A stretch of DNA of 64,000 nucleotides from Eonycteris spelaea (GCA_003508835.1 PUFA01000570.1:62001-126000), one strand, 5' to 3'; positions 11,581-23,139 are shown, counted from the stretch's first letter. Notes: generated by a model not told the origin, from the letters alone. Translations and numbers: made by a program.

Positions 11581-13775
11581 GAGTTTACCTTGTGCCATAC
11601 ATTCTACTAGGCTCTGCTGATATTGAGATGTGTGTATACATATTGTTTGCATGTATGAGTGTGTTTGTGTTTAAAGTTTCCAAATTCTATTGATTTTTAG
11701 TGAGTGCTAATGAATAGACAATCTTAATAAATTAACTAAATATTTGCCATATTAAATCGAGTGGATCGAGATTGTTATTGCCTTAATATACAACTGTGAG
11801 AATGAGTACTTAACAATATAGGTTTTCTACCTCAACTCTGTCTCTATAGTGACAGATGCTCTCAGTAAGTTAGAGATTTCATTGATATTCTGCTATGGCA
11901 CTGTTAATTTTATTTTGACTGAAACAGGGTTTTGGACAGCAAAATTGATATTTTTTTTCCAGTGCAACTGTTGCAAAAAGTAGTAAAACGTCTTCATATT
12001 TAAGTGTGCCTGGGGCAAGAATTATGACCTTTCTTAAAGTTATAATTTAGATAATACTCTGCTTGTTGTGCTTCTTTTTTAGAACACTATGGATTAACAA
12101 TCTATGTATTTAAGCACATTTACTCTCTAATTTTGATAGACATACCTCTTGTCATTTTCAATGATCTCCTTACCTTAATAACATATAATAGAATTTCACA
12201 ATGGACACAGCATTTATCTTTCTTGTTAGGTGATGCCCACATAACAGAATTTGTACAGCCAGTCATATTTAATATAATAATGTCATCAGATTCTTGAAGA
12301 CAAATATCATATTGTGTATTTATTGCATAAATTAATTTTAGAACAGTCTTCTTAGATATAAATATAAAGAGGAAATAAAACAAAATTAATGCAGTGTAGA
12401 AGGATGTTATGCTTAATTTAAAATACACACTTTATGTCAGAATATATTTTTGTGCAGTGCTATAATTTAGTCATTGGCCTAACCCTTTACTATTTTCTAA
12501 AATAAGGATTTGCACTCAACCAAATTATTATCTAAAAAGTCAGTAAGCCCTACACATTTTTGGATCCAACCCTCCAAATTATTATCATTGTTTTTTACTA
12601 ACTTTACACAAGCTTAGCTAAAGATTTTTAACCCAATGATGCCATTAGAACTGAGATTATATAGATTTTCTATAACTATCGAACTAGAACAAGAACAGTA
12701 TATCAAAATGTTCATTCAGTTCACGCATTCCTAGCATAAATATTTTTATATTATTCCTATCCTTAAGATGTTTGAAAATAATCTTAGAACATGGAAAATG
12801 TTGTGAGCTTTGCCACCTTAATATTTTATTTAGGGTGAATGTTTGAGAAACATTTTTTTCCTTTGTACTTCTGGCTTATAAATAACTTTTAATCCATTAG
12901 TTAGTTTTTAATTAATGTTTAGAATAATAAGTAACTTAGAATAGATTGATCTATATCTGGTAAAATGACAATATTTTATTTAGATTTAGAGCAGTTTTAT
13001 TTATTAACAAAACTTAAATTCCCCTTGATTTGAATTGTGCTATGATTTTTCACCTAGGAAACATTTTCTTCCCTTTATGGGGAGACACTAAATATAGGAA
13101 ATGAAAAACTGTTTTCTAATCATTCATTAAGACATTATTCAATATTAGTGCTGTGTTCCTCTGGAAAAAGAAAATGTTATGGGATGTGTAGTGTTTAACA
13201 CTTTTTTTTTTCTTGAAAGGAGAGAATTATGTCTGTCTCAAAGAGAGACAGTTGGCAGGCATGATATGTTACTCTTCATTTAGGGAAAGATATCACAGTA
13301 ACACAACTTATAGTTGTAAATAGCAGTTATGATTTAACTTATTAAAGGCAAAAATTTGTAGTGATAAATGATCACTGACTGTCCAGATATAGTAACCTTA
13401 GGTTTTACATGTCCTCTTTATATTGCATTATTTAAAATAAGCTATTTCAGACATTATTTAATGAGATAAATTATTACAATGAATAATTATTCTAAAAATG
13501 TATCCATATAGAGATTTTGACTATACTATAACTAAAATTAGCTTCTCAATCATAATTAAAACTCATGTAGGTTAAATAGGTTTTAGAGGTGGAAGATTTG
13601 AAGAAAGCTTCAAAATGTAACACTTCATACTGGAGCATTGGACACATTGAATATCATTTTTTTTTTTTGCTAACATTGTTAAATGAACCTGATATCCCAT
13701 GAGAGATTCTTTTGTTCAGGACCAAACTCAAATACTTTTTCTCAGGGTTAAATTATAGCCAATGAGAGTGACATT
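11581..13775. other. Intronic sequence, no feature recognised
   Basis: Unique-looking AT-rich intron. The longest chance frame is 102 codons at 12120-12428 (minus), encoding a Lys/Ile-rich product without recognisable domains. It lacks the context of a gene and is not called. Confidence 0.55.
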
Positions 13776-13793
13776 ACACACACACACACACAC
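13776..13793 (+). repeat. (AC)n microsatellite
   Basis: Nine AC units in unique intron. Confidence 0.95.
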
Positions 13794-13830
13794 TTAATAT
13801 TTTGTTCTATAGTACTAGTCACTACCACTC

Positions 13831-13866
13831 TACCTCTTATAAAAATACTACCTCTTATAAAAATGT
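13831..13866 (+). repeat. 18-bp tandem duplication
   Basis: TACCTCTTATAAAAATAC at 13831-13848 is followed directly by TACCTCTTATAAAAATGT, a near-perfect second copy. It is a small local slip duplication. Confidence 0.9.
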
Positions 13867-14262
13867 TTTACATTAAATTTATATGATAGAAGTAATGCAT
13901 ATCTATTACTATTACCTGTTGGGAGGAAATCAGGATTTTGCATTTAAAGAGGATTATAGGAATAAAAGGCAGATAGTATTTTCTGATAGAATGAATGCAC
14001 TATTATTACTATTTTTATATTTCAGCTAATGTTTGGCAACAAGCTAATGCCCAATGGCAGTAAACTTTAAGATCAAGTAATGGTCAATATTTGACATATG
14101 TCAAATCACAGTTTCTAGTAAATAATTGGTATATACCATGGAATATAGTAGGTATCTAGAAAATAGAGTATTCATCTCACATATTCTTATTAGTCTTTTT
14201 TTCTGCTTTGAATATTAGCTGGATTCTCAAGTTGGTTTTATTATGCATTTTTTAATAATAAT

Positions 14263-14350
14263 ACATGTACTAACATTGGAATATTACAGAGAAAGATTAG
14301 CATGGACCCTCTACAAGACATGTGCATGTGTGAAACTATCTTCATAGATA
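14263..14350 (+). pseudogene. U6 spliceosomal snRNA pseudogene, 5'-degraded
   Basis: U6 snRNA is the catalytic-core RNA of the spliceosome and has thousands of retrocopies in mammals. This copy reads ACATGTACTAACATTGGAA, then TTACAGAGAAAGATTAGCAT, then GGACCCTCTACAAG, against the U6 order of ACATATACTAAAATTGGAA, the invariant ACAGAGA box, AGATTAGCATGGCCCC and TGCGCAAGG. ACAGAGA and GATTAGCATGG are preserved, with one extra A between them. The 5' stem (GUGCUCGCUUCGGCAGC) is not recognisable. The 3' part after the GCAAGG equivalent is heavily diverged. No U6-type promoter (TATA at -30 plus PSE) was seen, so it is a dead copy. Confidence 0.8.
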
Positions 14351-14590
14351 TCCTACTCATCTTTAAAAAGTCAGATCAAATGCCACCTCTTTTGATTTCC
14401 TCAGGATGAATATTTCTCTCTTTTGTGGTCCACATGCATAGTTTATGTCAATATTTTAGTTTTTAGTATACATTTATATCTTTCTCATTAGAATGTGAGC
14501 TCTGGCCATTTATAATTCATCTTTCTATTCCCTACAACATTGAACACAATGCCTTGTACATAGTGGGGTGAGATTAACATCCATATGGAG
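14351..14590 (+). mobile_element. L2 (LINE-2) 3' end
   Basis: The order AAATGCCACCTCTTTTGATT, CATTAGAATGTGAGCTCTGG, TTTATAATTCATCTTTCTAT, then AATGCCTTGTACATAGTGGG follows the L2 3' consensus (CCTCCTCCAGGAAGC ... TAGACTGTGAGCTCC ... CATCTTTGTATCCCC ... GTGCCTGGCACATAG). It is ancient and diverged, as usual for L2. Confidence 0.8.
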
Positions 14591-16767
14591 TTGAATTTTT
14601 ATGAGTCAAATGCTGCAGTATATACTCACAAAAATATACAGACTTATGACATATAAAATAAATGAGAGAAGAGCATTTAAAACTTCCAGGTGCTATAAGC
14701 TGTCCGAATGGTAAAGGAATTGGTGACAAATTTTAGAAAGATAAGGGAAGGGATTGTGTACGAAAGGAGAAATGTTCCTGCTTCAAGAAGCATCACTTTT
14801 TATAGCCAGTCATTGTTTGCAATTCTAAAAGTATGTTAAACATTAAGATAGAGACCCATGAAAAATATTGTGGCTGTTGTTGATCTCTGCTGGAAATAGC
14901 TTACTCTATTTTGTCATTTGGATTGCTCTTTCCTTTTTGTTATATGTGGTGCCTTATAAGCATAGTGTTTTCCCTTTGAGAAGACTGGAGTGACCTCTCT
15001 TTCTCAATATGTATAAAAAATAAAGTTATCTTGTAACAGCTTATGAGGAAAATGTGTCTTTGCATCTGTTTATAGACATGGCATTGTTAAACACTTCCCT
15101 TCCCCACCCCGCCCCCCGAAATAGTCTTTAGGAAAAAATGTTGTCTGGAAAATTTATGGGCATTTTATTTTTGTCACATCTAAAGCTTTCAAGTATTCTA
15201 AATGAGCAGTGCACACTTTGATATGTTCACCTCTTTATCTCTGTGTGTCTCTGTATATATGTGTATATGCATATTATGTATGTAAATACGTACACAGGTA
15301 TTTATTTTTTACTTTTTTTTTTTTGCTTTACTCAAATATGCCATGAGAAATAAATGGTTGCCTTCTATCAACTTTAAGGAAATGTTTTTAGCTTACCTGC
15401 TTTATCTGGCTATACTGAAGCTCAGAAATGATTCTGTATCTTTACTGTAATTTACAAGCTTGCCATGAGTGGAAGAAGGACTGTTGAATTGCCAGCACTA
15501 TACAGTTGCACCCAGAAGAAATAAAATGTTCATTTCTATCAAAAAATTATTTGAATAGAATCCATAAAACTATAGTTATAGTTTTCTAAGCATGCTTGGG
15601 GTTCTGTGGATGTGCAAACGAAGGACCATATGGAAGTGGCTTTTTCCAAGGTACCAGTTTTGTGGATTGCATGCGCCTGTTGGCAATGTTGGCAGTTCAG
15701 CACCCTGGGAAAGGCATTGCTTTCAAACATGAGTAATTGATGAATTGTATGTAATATGCAAATGTGAATACATAAATCTCCTGAGTGACAGCTTAATTTA
15801 TGTGAGCTTTTAAGAATGTGGGATTAGATTTTAATTAAATATCTTCAAAGGCACCCTAACTTATTCAGGTTTTTTTTTTTTTGGCTGCTATCTTTAGTTA
15901 GAAGCAGGGGAAGGTTTAAATCATAATTTTACAAATATTATTCACATTTTTCTAAGTGGCCATTTTTTGATAGAAAAATCACAGTATTTAGAGAAGAAAG
16001 ACATTTATCTTTAATTATAAAAAACACTGTTATATTATAATGGTTACAGTTTGTTATATACCATAGATAGATAAAGGAGAATACATGTGGTTTGAAAGTG
16101 AACGTCTTAAACTTCAAATGTAATTCTAAAATACATTTCAGATTCTAACATATATTCCAATATGCCAAAACAAACAATGGTAATTGCGGATGACATTTCT
16201 TAGTACAGATTGTTAGATATTAATAGTGCATATGGCTGTCTACATATTAATAGCTTAAAATAGCTAAAATAAAGTTGATAGAGATAGAACTGTTTACCCT
16301 CTTTGTTCTTAAATATGTAGTGCACACAGATGTCACTGTGTGTATAGTTTTAACTACTGTTTGATAATAGTATTTCAAACCTTACTTAACATGGAGGTTA
16401 GGGTTAAAAAGAGGCTAATTAAAATCTTTGAAATTTATGAGCTGTTTTTCCATTTATCTGTATGACCACATTATGAATTAAAAGGATATAAATTTAATAG
16501 ATCCACTTAAAGTGTGCTGTAAATGCTGTTAATTATTTTAAAATATATTTCAACTTATTTCTAGTTTATAGTAAATTGTATTGCCCATAGTAATAAATAT
16601 TTTAAAAATCTGGACCAGTTATGGATTATGTGTAGTTCTTAAATTGTTTTTGTTACACATTTGCTTTCTCTTAATTTTCATTGAAAAACTTAATTTTTGA
16701 TTATTGAAAAATCTCTACTTATACCTCTTCATTTGAATATTTTTATTCTAATGTATCATTTTAATAG
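14591..16767. other. Intronic sequence, no feature recognised
   Basis: Unique-looking intron, with short T runs at 15308-15324 and 15871-15882 and a C-rich scrap at 15096-15117. The less AT-rich patch 15590-15735 contains a 63-codon minus-strand frame with no recognisable family. Its sense translation does not resemble a DACH2 exon either. Confidence 0.55.
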
Positions 16768-16965
16768 TTAGTTGCACAAACTCTGGAATCATAGTTCATA
16801 AGTTCTGAATCCCAGCTCTGTCACCACCTGTGTGAAACCTTAGGCAGATAATTTATCTATGTCTAAGTTCAGTATTTTTGCCAGAATGAGGCGACAATAT
16901 AAAGTACTCAGAAGTGTGCCTGGCACTTGATAAGCCCTATGCAATTTATTGTTATTATTTTGTTC
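16768..16965 (+). mobile_element. MIR SINE
   Basis: CAAACTCTGGAATCATAG, GAATCCCAGCTCTGTCACC, TGTGTGAAACCTTAGGCAGA and GTGTGCCTGGCACTTGATAA match the MIR core and 3' domain in order (AATCCCAGCTCTGCCACTTACTAGCTGTGTGACCTTGGGC ... CAGTGCCTGGCACATAGTAA). It is nearly full length. Confidence 0.88.
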
Positions 16966-17562
16966 CATTGTTTCCATCATACCTGCATTTTTACTTGGCA
17001 GGCCTGTCTCCTCTCTGGCTGCAAGACATCTTCATTCCAATTTCCATGATTTAGTTTGGAATGTGTGTATGGTGCATCTTATTCCTGTCCAGGTTGCATC
17101 TAACTTTGAGGACTGGCTAAGGGCTTCTCTCCTCCATAAAGTCTTATCCAACTCCTTTCTCTGAACCAGATACACTTTTCCATAGTTTTCTTTTGTCACA
17201 GTCCTTGTTGTTTAACCATTTCCTTATTTCTTTTGTTTGCACTAGGCTTACTAGTTTGAAACTTATAGTCTATTTATTTGGTTTCTGTCACGTAACTTAA
17301 AAATTACTCCTAGTGTGAAGTCCTAGCTCCCCTTATCTGATTTACTTTTATGCAAGATTGGTGAATCATGGAGATACAAGAGGTTTCAAGCCCCAAGTGA
17401 AATGACCATGTACAATTCCCTCCTTCAGCCTCCTGCTTTTTCTGTTCTATTATGGTTCAGTTTGTTTCTTCTACTCTGCAGAGGTGCTCTTCTCTTTATT
17501 AGAAATTAAGGAAGGGAAGTTATTTTTCTTATACTAGGTTAAGAAATAAATGCAGTCCAAGT
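16966..17562. other. Intronic sequence, possible L2 remnant
   Basis: No gene. The part 17040-17190 (CATAAAGTCTTATCCAACTCC, CACAGTCCTTGTTGTTTAACC) is loosely L2-like but too diverged to call with confidence. Confidence 0.4.
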
Positions 17563-17650
17563 ATATTTAAGGTGATTATTGAAATGTGAGATTTTCCTAT
17601 AGCCATTTTATCTTTTGTTTTCTGGTAGCTCAGTGTCTCCATTGTTTCTG
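17563..17650 (-). mobile_element. Inverted 5' segment of an L1 (inter-ORF/ORF2 start), antisense
   Basis: TTTAAGGTGATTATTGAAAT, then GTTTTCTGGTAGCTCAGTGT closely match the antisense L1 text at 37.63-37.71 kb (GGGTGATAATTGAAATATGA ... TTTCTGGTAGTTCAGTGTTT). It abuts, without a gap, the sense L1 3' part that begins at 17651. This is the geometry expected when twin priming inverts the 5' part of a new L1 insertion. Confidence 0.75.
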
Positions 17651-18505
17651 GACCTGAGCAGACACTTTTCCCAATAAGACATACAAATGGTTAACACACA
17701 TATGAAAAGATGTTCAACATCGCTAGCTATCAGGGAAATGCAAATCAAAACCACAATAAAGATACCATTTCACACCTGTTAGAATGGCTATTACAACAAG
17801 ACAAGTAATAACAAATGTTGGAGAGGATGCAGAGAAAAAGGAACCTTCATACACTGCTGGTGGGACTGCAAGTTGGTACTACCACTGTGGAAAACAGTAT
17901 GGAGATTTCTCAAAAACTAAGAATGGATCCACCACATTGCCCAGGAATCCTTCTACTGAGTATTTACCCCAAAGACTTGAAAACATTTATCCAAAAAGAT
18001 ATATGCACACTGATGTTCATAAAACCAGCATTATTCATGGTGGCCAGGCCATGGAAGATATTATAGTGTCTTACAATAGTTGATTGGCGATAAAGAATAT
18101 GTGGTACATACGCATCGCTATGGTGGGAAATATTACTTAGCTATTAGAAGAGCTGAAATACTACCATTTTTGCAACAATTATGGATGGTTCTTGAGATAA
18201 TCATGCTAAACAAAATAAGTCAAACAGAAAAAAATAGAAAATCATATGATTTCAACTCATATATCAGTTTTAAAACTGAAAGCAAACAAACAAATATGAC
18301 AGAGACCCATGGACACGACAGTGTATTGGTAGTTACCAGAAAGAATGGAGCAAGGGGGTCATATTTGGTGATGAAAGGGAATCTAACTTTGGGTGGTAGA
18401 CATGCAATGCAATACATGTATGATATATTGTTGAATTATATACACTTGAAACTTATTTGATTTTATTAACCAATGTCACCCCAATTATTTTAAGAAAAAG
18501 CTAAT
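17651..18505 (+). mobile_element. L1 3' part: ORF2 C-terminus, 3'UTR and tail
   Basis: It begins GACCTGAGCAGACACTTTTC, the ORF2 position also seen at 55.9 kb and 57.68 kb. It runs through ATGCAAATCAAAACCACAAT, GGAGAGGATGCAGAGAAAAAG and CTGCTGGTGGGACTGCAA. The 3'UTR follows (ACAGTGTATTGGTAGTTACC, GGGTGGTAGACATGCAATGC, CTTGAAACTTATTTGATTTT). Overlapping open frames of 83-126 codons at 17784-18460 are remnants of ORF2 and its 3'UTR, not genes. The 3'UTR is a different subfamily from that at 11.5 kb: it ends in the TTTATTAACCAATGTCACCC type. Confidence 0.88.
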
Positions 18506-18534
18506 TCAGTCAATTAAATGACAAAAAATGCATA

Positions 18535-18735
18535 AGGTATAGTGGATTTAGAATCATATGAATGAGGGCTATAGTTTGATCTGCTGGCTAGCCTTCTGCA
18601 AGTTATTCTTTCTGAGGTTTAGTTTCTCTTCTTAACATAGGGTTAATAGTGTCCATCTCATGGTCTTATTTAGATGAAGTTGTTTGGAACCTTAGAGTAA
18701 TTCTCGACACATAGTAGTTGTTAATCTGCCAATAC
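18535..18735 (+). mobile_element. MIR SINE
   Basis: AGTGGATTTAGAATCATATG, TCTGCAAGTTATTCTTTCTG, GGGTTAATAGTGTCCATCTC and CGACACATAGTAGTTGTTAA follow the MIR order. It is diverged, with its 5' end just after the L1 tail. Confidence 0.75.
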
Positions 18736-19689
18736 TTTTCTTTGTTTTCAATCATCCAACAACAGTAACAAACATAATAATGGACTATACAATGTAATCA
18801 AAACCCTTCCTAAACTGACCTCTGAAATGGAAGAAACCAGGAAGGGTTTGTCCAGGAGCAGTGTGGGACCCAATTTTCCAATTTCTTCTCTGCAGTGCCC
18901 AGAATGTATAGATAACTAATTTTAACACATGCTATTATTTTTTAAAGGAAACGAAAAGTACTGAGATCAGGATGCATCTGCTTTGTGCTTTTTCAATCAG
19001 AATATAAAAATCAGCTAAATAATAAATAGATTCTTTCCAAGTTTCACAAACTCTATTCCACTTTGGGCTGATTAGAATTGATTGGACTCACTTTAAATGT
19101 AATTTCTATGGCTATAGCCATTTCAGCTTTAGCAACAGTATATTATATACTCTTTCCTGTTTGATTTTGTGAACTGGGTATATGACTTTATCTATAATTT
19201 AACTCAACCTACATTTCTGTATGAGGCTCTATATACCAGGAACTGTGGTGGGCATAAGGATATCAGTAAGCCCCACACAGAACTGACTATGTGGGCCTAA
19301 AGTGGTGAGAGGATCTTGCAGAGCACTTTGCACCAGCTAGGCTTGCACTAAATATCTATTTAATTTGATATTTCAATTCTTAGAGAATAAAGCTCTTTCA
19401 TAGAACATGCATGTAACAGCTTTTAAATAAATGTCAGACCTATATTGGAAAATAGTCGATGAGAGTTTAGATTTAATAATTTCTCTCCTGTATAACTACA
19501 TTTTAGTGAAAAATACTTTTAAAATGTTTAATAATAATTGACCTCTTATTATAACAATTCTTATGAACCACACAGAAATTTAAAAAAAATAATAATAATG
19601 ATCTTTGTTATAAAAGGAAAGCACAAAAAAATCTTTTTCCTTGGAGTAAAAGTTGTGAAATATTTTCAAACTGTAACAATTACTCAGAT
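18736..19689. other. Intronic sequence; one old repeat scrap
   Basis: No gene recognised. At about 19200-19290, TATACCAGGAACTGTGGTGG and neighbouring text look like the start of the same old repeat type as at 845 (TGTGCCAGGCACTGTGCTAGG), but the match is short. Confidence 0.45.
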
Positions 19690-19850
19690 AGTACAAATAA
19701 CATAGGAATTTAGAACCAAACAGACATGGTTTCAAATTTTGTTACTAGCTGTGTTATCTAATAGTCTAGTTATCTAATCTCTTTCATTTGTATATTGAGG
19801 ATAATAATATATTTGCAGAGTTTTGGTAGGTTGTATATATGTTATGTCTA
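19690..19850 (+). mobile_element. MIR SINE
   Basis: GAACCAAACAGACATGGTTT, TACTAGCTGTGTTATCTAAT and TTGAGGATAATAATATATTT follow the MIR middle section. The copy is partial. Confidence 0.65.
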
Positions 19851-20059
19851 CATATATATCTTTTCTATGTCTCTATTCATATTTCTGTTATCTATTACAC
19901 TGTATACATCACACTTTATATCTCAGTGTTTTCATTTACTCTTGCTTGTACACAATAAAATTCAACTCAGATAATTATAGATATGTGTCATTTTTAATAG
20001 CACAAATAGAAAAATGAAACAAGGAAGAAATGTTTAAACCATCAAATAATTGTTATGAA

Positions 20060-20250
20060 AAGAGCCGTAAACTCTAAATTAGTAACCATGGGTTGCAACC
20101 ATGGTTTCTCTCCAACTAGCTGTGTGATTATAAATAGCCAAGGTATTTTACTTCTTTGAGATTCAGTTTCCCTATGTGCAAAGGGAAGGATTTGCACTAA
20201 ATGTATTCTAAGGTCCCTTGCAGCTTTAACTTTCTAGGATTCTTTAGGTT
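20060..20250 (+). mobile_element. MIR SINE
   Basis: AACTAGCTGTGTGATTATAA, TTCAGTTTCCCTATGTGCAA, then TCTAAGGTCCCTTGCAGCTT and TTCTAGGATTC. This matches MIR core text followed by the 'CTAAGGTCCCTTCCAGCTCTAA' ending seen in many MIR copies. Confidence 0.8.
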
Positions 20251-20274
20251 CGTTGTCTCTGGAGATATCATAGA

Positions 20275-20535
20275 ATAATGAGTTAATGTGCTGGACTTAG
20301 ATTAATTGCCTGGGCTCTAATCTCAGTTCTCCAACATAATAGCTATATGACTTTGGAAAGTCATTTATACCCCTTCAGCCACAGATTTTTGCTCTTTAAA
20401 ATGAGTGTGCCAATAATAGTACATACTTCATGATATTGTTAAGAGTATTAAATGAGTCAATATATATAATTTAGAAGACTTCCTAGTATATAATAACTAT
20501 TCACTACAAATTACGTATTATAATCAATCAAAGCT
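20275..20535 (+). mobile_element. MIR SINE
   Basis: GCCTGGGCTCTAATCTCAGTT, given here by its core CTCTAATCTCAGTTCTCC, then TAGCTATATGACTTTGGAAA, CCAATAATAGTACATACTTC and GTATTAAATGAGTCAATATA. This is the MIR order, near full length. Confidence 0.82.
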
Positions 20536-20689
20536 GCAGAGGAGGTGCACTAATGAAATATGCACTGCTTATATCGTATCCAGATGATGCAAGTACATAT
20601 CCATAAGGCAGTCAGTCAGTTGGTATAGCCACTAATTCAGATTGATACTTTACCCATCTATTCCCATATTGAAATCTTACTTTGAGGAC

Positions 20690-20825
20690 AGAATTCATGT
20701 CTTATATTTCCTATTGTCCCTCATTCAGATCACCTGTCACTGGACTTTACCTCTAGTAGATGCTCATGAATAGTTGCTTTATCTCTAGTAGATGCTCATG
20801 AATAGTTGATTGATGATACAGATTT
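20690..20825 (+). mobile_element. L2 3' end remnant carrying a 32-bp tandem duplication
   Basis: GAGGACAGAATTCATGTC, then TAGTAGATGCTCATGAATAG resemble the last part of L2 (GAGGGCAGGGACTGTGTC ... TAGTAGGTGCTCAATAAATG). The terminal unit is duplicated. TTTACCTCTAGTAGATGCTC starts at 20746, and the same text with one change (TTTATCTC) starts at 20778. Each copy ends in GAATAGTTG. Confidence 0.7.
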
Positions 20826-22857
20826 TAATTCTTCCCTGAGTACATGCATTAAAATAAATCTCCAAAATTATCAGTTTTAAATTTAATAAGACTCCAGATA
20901 CATATATATGGAAGAATGTATCCTGAATCATAATGAGTAAGTAACAATATTGGACAATATGGATGGTACGGATTATAGATGACATCACTTCATAAATTAC
21001 ATTTTAGGCTAAACTGCTTTTATTGTCATGTTTCTAACTGATTCCTCCCCCCAATAATGTATCCTTATATATTATCTTCCTAAATGTCGATGCTCATTGT
21101 TGTACAAAAAGTTGGAAAAATATTTTGTTAGAAGAAAAATTTATCTGTTGATGGTATTTGAAAGTCTTTTAAAAATCTATCTTTATAACTTTCTAGTTTA
21201 CTTAGTATGGTTTGTTTTGCATAAGACCTTAAAACAAATAGATTAGAAAATTACTCAAAAATAATTTTTGACAACAAAGATATTTACTCTGTCATTAATA
21301 TTTACTTAAGAAAAAGCTATGTAATCAAAGCCAGAAGTTGCAGTGAACTTTAGAAGAGATCTCAAACTCTTTTTGCCTGTCACCATTTGCACATAGATGC
21401 AGAGCACATCTACGATGTACTCTCTTATTTATTTTGCAAATTATTTCCCCTCCATTTGTTTTAATTTCAGAATACCCATATTGTGTACATTGTAAAATGG
21501 AGATAAGTTTTTTTTTTTCCTCTTAAATAGAAAATATAACAGGTACAGACATCTTCTTTCTGCCTTGTTGGGCCAATATACAACTTATTGTAAGCAAAAT
21601 ATTGCATGTTTCATTCTAAAAACAAACCAATCCCAGGCTAATTTTGTAGAATGTCATAGAGAAGGAAACATGGCAAATTTGCATTACTAATCCCTGTGCT
21701 GGGAGCAGTTGTGGATTTTAAAAGTATGTGCCATCACTGGTCTCATAATCTGGAAGCAATACATGAGATGGCTCCTATAAATAGAAATAGACAGATAGTC
21801 TGACTACATCTGAATAATAATGCCGAAAAATACAATATTGGTAACCAACAATTGACTTTGGTTAAGTTTTCTCATTTCTAGTAGAATCAGACCAAACCCA
21901 GAGAGTTCAGACCTTTTGAGTTGTCTGAGTTTGAGGTAGCTATGTGTTGGTTAGATCCTATAATGATTTCCTGTGGCTTAAAACTCACTTTCCTTTATTT
22001 ACTAAATAAAGTTCTGGAGTAAGGCCTAGGCAGTCATACTTATTAAAAGCCTCACAGGTAATTTTGATGTGTGGCTAGGATTGAGAATCACCAGATTATT
22101 CTTTTCTATGATAAAAAGTGCTTTCCCTTTTTCCATTTTCTTTAGTATAAACTGTTTTCCCAGTGAGATTATAAATTTAGTGAGAAATGGCATGCTGTAA
22201 ACTTTAGAGTATTAACATTGGTGGACTAATAGGTAGATAGTTGTAGCCCATTTCTTGTAGATGTAAGAAGATCCTTTCAATTGAAGCTTGTGTGGATTCA
22301 TGAATATAAATATATGTGACTGGATTTGGAGGATTGAGGTTGAGGATTGTTAACCTAACTGACAACATAAATACATTAATAGCAGCCTAGATATCAGAAA
22401 TAAACCCCAAGTAGAAGCAAATTGAGTTTCTTTGTATGTATTATGCACTGAGTAGACAGAAATTGTTCCATAAGAAAATAAAAATGTAGCCTAAATTGTG
22501 ATAAGATTAGTCAACCCGTCTGTCTTCTGGCTATTGGATATATACAATGCCTTTTACTCCAGATGTTTTACTTGCAAGGACGTAACCATTGTACAGGACA
22601 ATTTTCTTAATTGGATGACTGAATGTCTCATTACTCACTCAGATATTTTGTTGAAATACAGTTGCCACCAAAGAAAGCAAAATCTGTAGAGGAAAGAGAG
22701 TTTTGAAATACAAGGATCCCTGATTTTTTTTACAAAATAAACTGTACAAAATGATGTCACTAAAAGTGGCTATAATCAATATTCAAATAATAATTTATAT
22801 AAATATATAAAGTAATTTATTCAACAAAATGTTTGCTTCTATATGAAAAAAAAAGAC
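20826..22857. other. Intronic sequence, no feature recognised
   Basis: Unique-looking AT-rich intron with poly-T at 21509-21519. Short frames at 20785-20988 (-) and 22498-22689 (+) have no recognisable similarity. Confidence 0.55.
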
Positions 22858-22920
22858 TTTATTTTGGCAGCAAACATTTCCAAAGAAAGCAAATGTTTTA
22901 GTCACTGTGGCCAAAATAAA
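22858..22920. repeat. Nested inverted repeat (63-bp imperfect hairpin)
   Basis: The outer arms are TTTATTTTGGC (22858-22868) and GCCAAAATAAA (22910-22920), an exact 11-base complement. The inner arms are AAACATTT (22872-22879) and AAATGTTT (22891-22898), an exact 8-base complement. The two arm pairs are nearly concentric, centres 22889 and 22885. No flanking target-site duplication was obvious. It may be a MITE remnant or a chance or regulatory palindrome. Confidence 0.7.
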
Positions 22921-23139
22921 TGTTTTCTTTAAGGCTGTTAAGGCATCTAAATATTTTTATGACATTTTCAAAATGTTTCCACCCTTTATTTTCACAGAAA
23001 GAGTCTTTCTCCTTCTCATCCATCATCTTTTGGAAGTGTTTTGAAACTGTATTTTGACCATAAAAACAGTGAAAGCATTTTTAAAACATCGTCTTTATAA
23101 GTGTTAAAAGGATGCTGTCAAAATTTAAGACAGATTATG
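22921..23139. other. Intronic sequence, no feature recognised
   Basis: Unique-looking, with pyrimidine-rich text at 22980-23030 (TCTTTCTCCTTCTCATCCATC). There is no exon-like frame flanked by splice sites. Confidence 0.5.

Noticed and set aside
12120..12428. 102-codon minus-strand frame in unique intron
   Set aside because: No recognisable domain or retrogene features. The length is plausible by chance in a window of this size.
15539..15730. Possible additional exon in a less AT-rich patch
   Set aside because: Neither strand gives a DACH2-like peptide, and no convincing acceptor/donor pair bounds an open frame.
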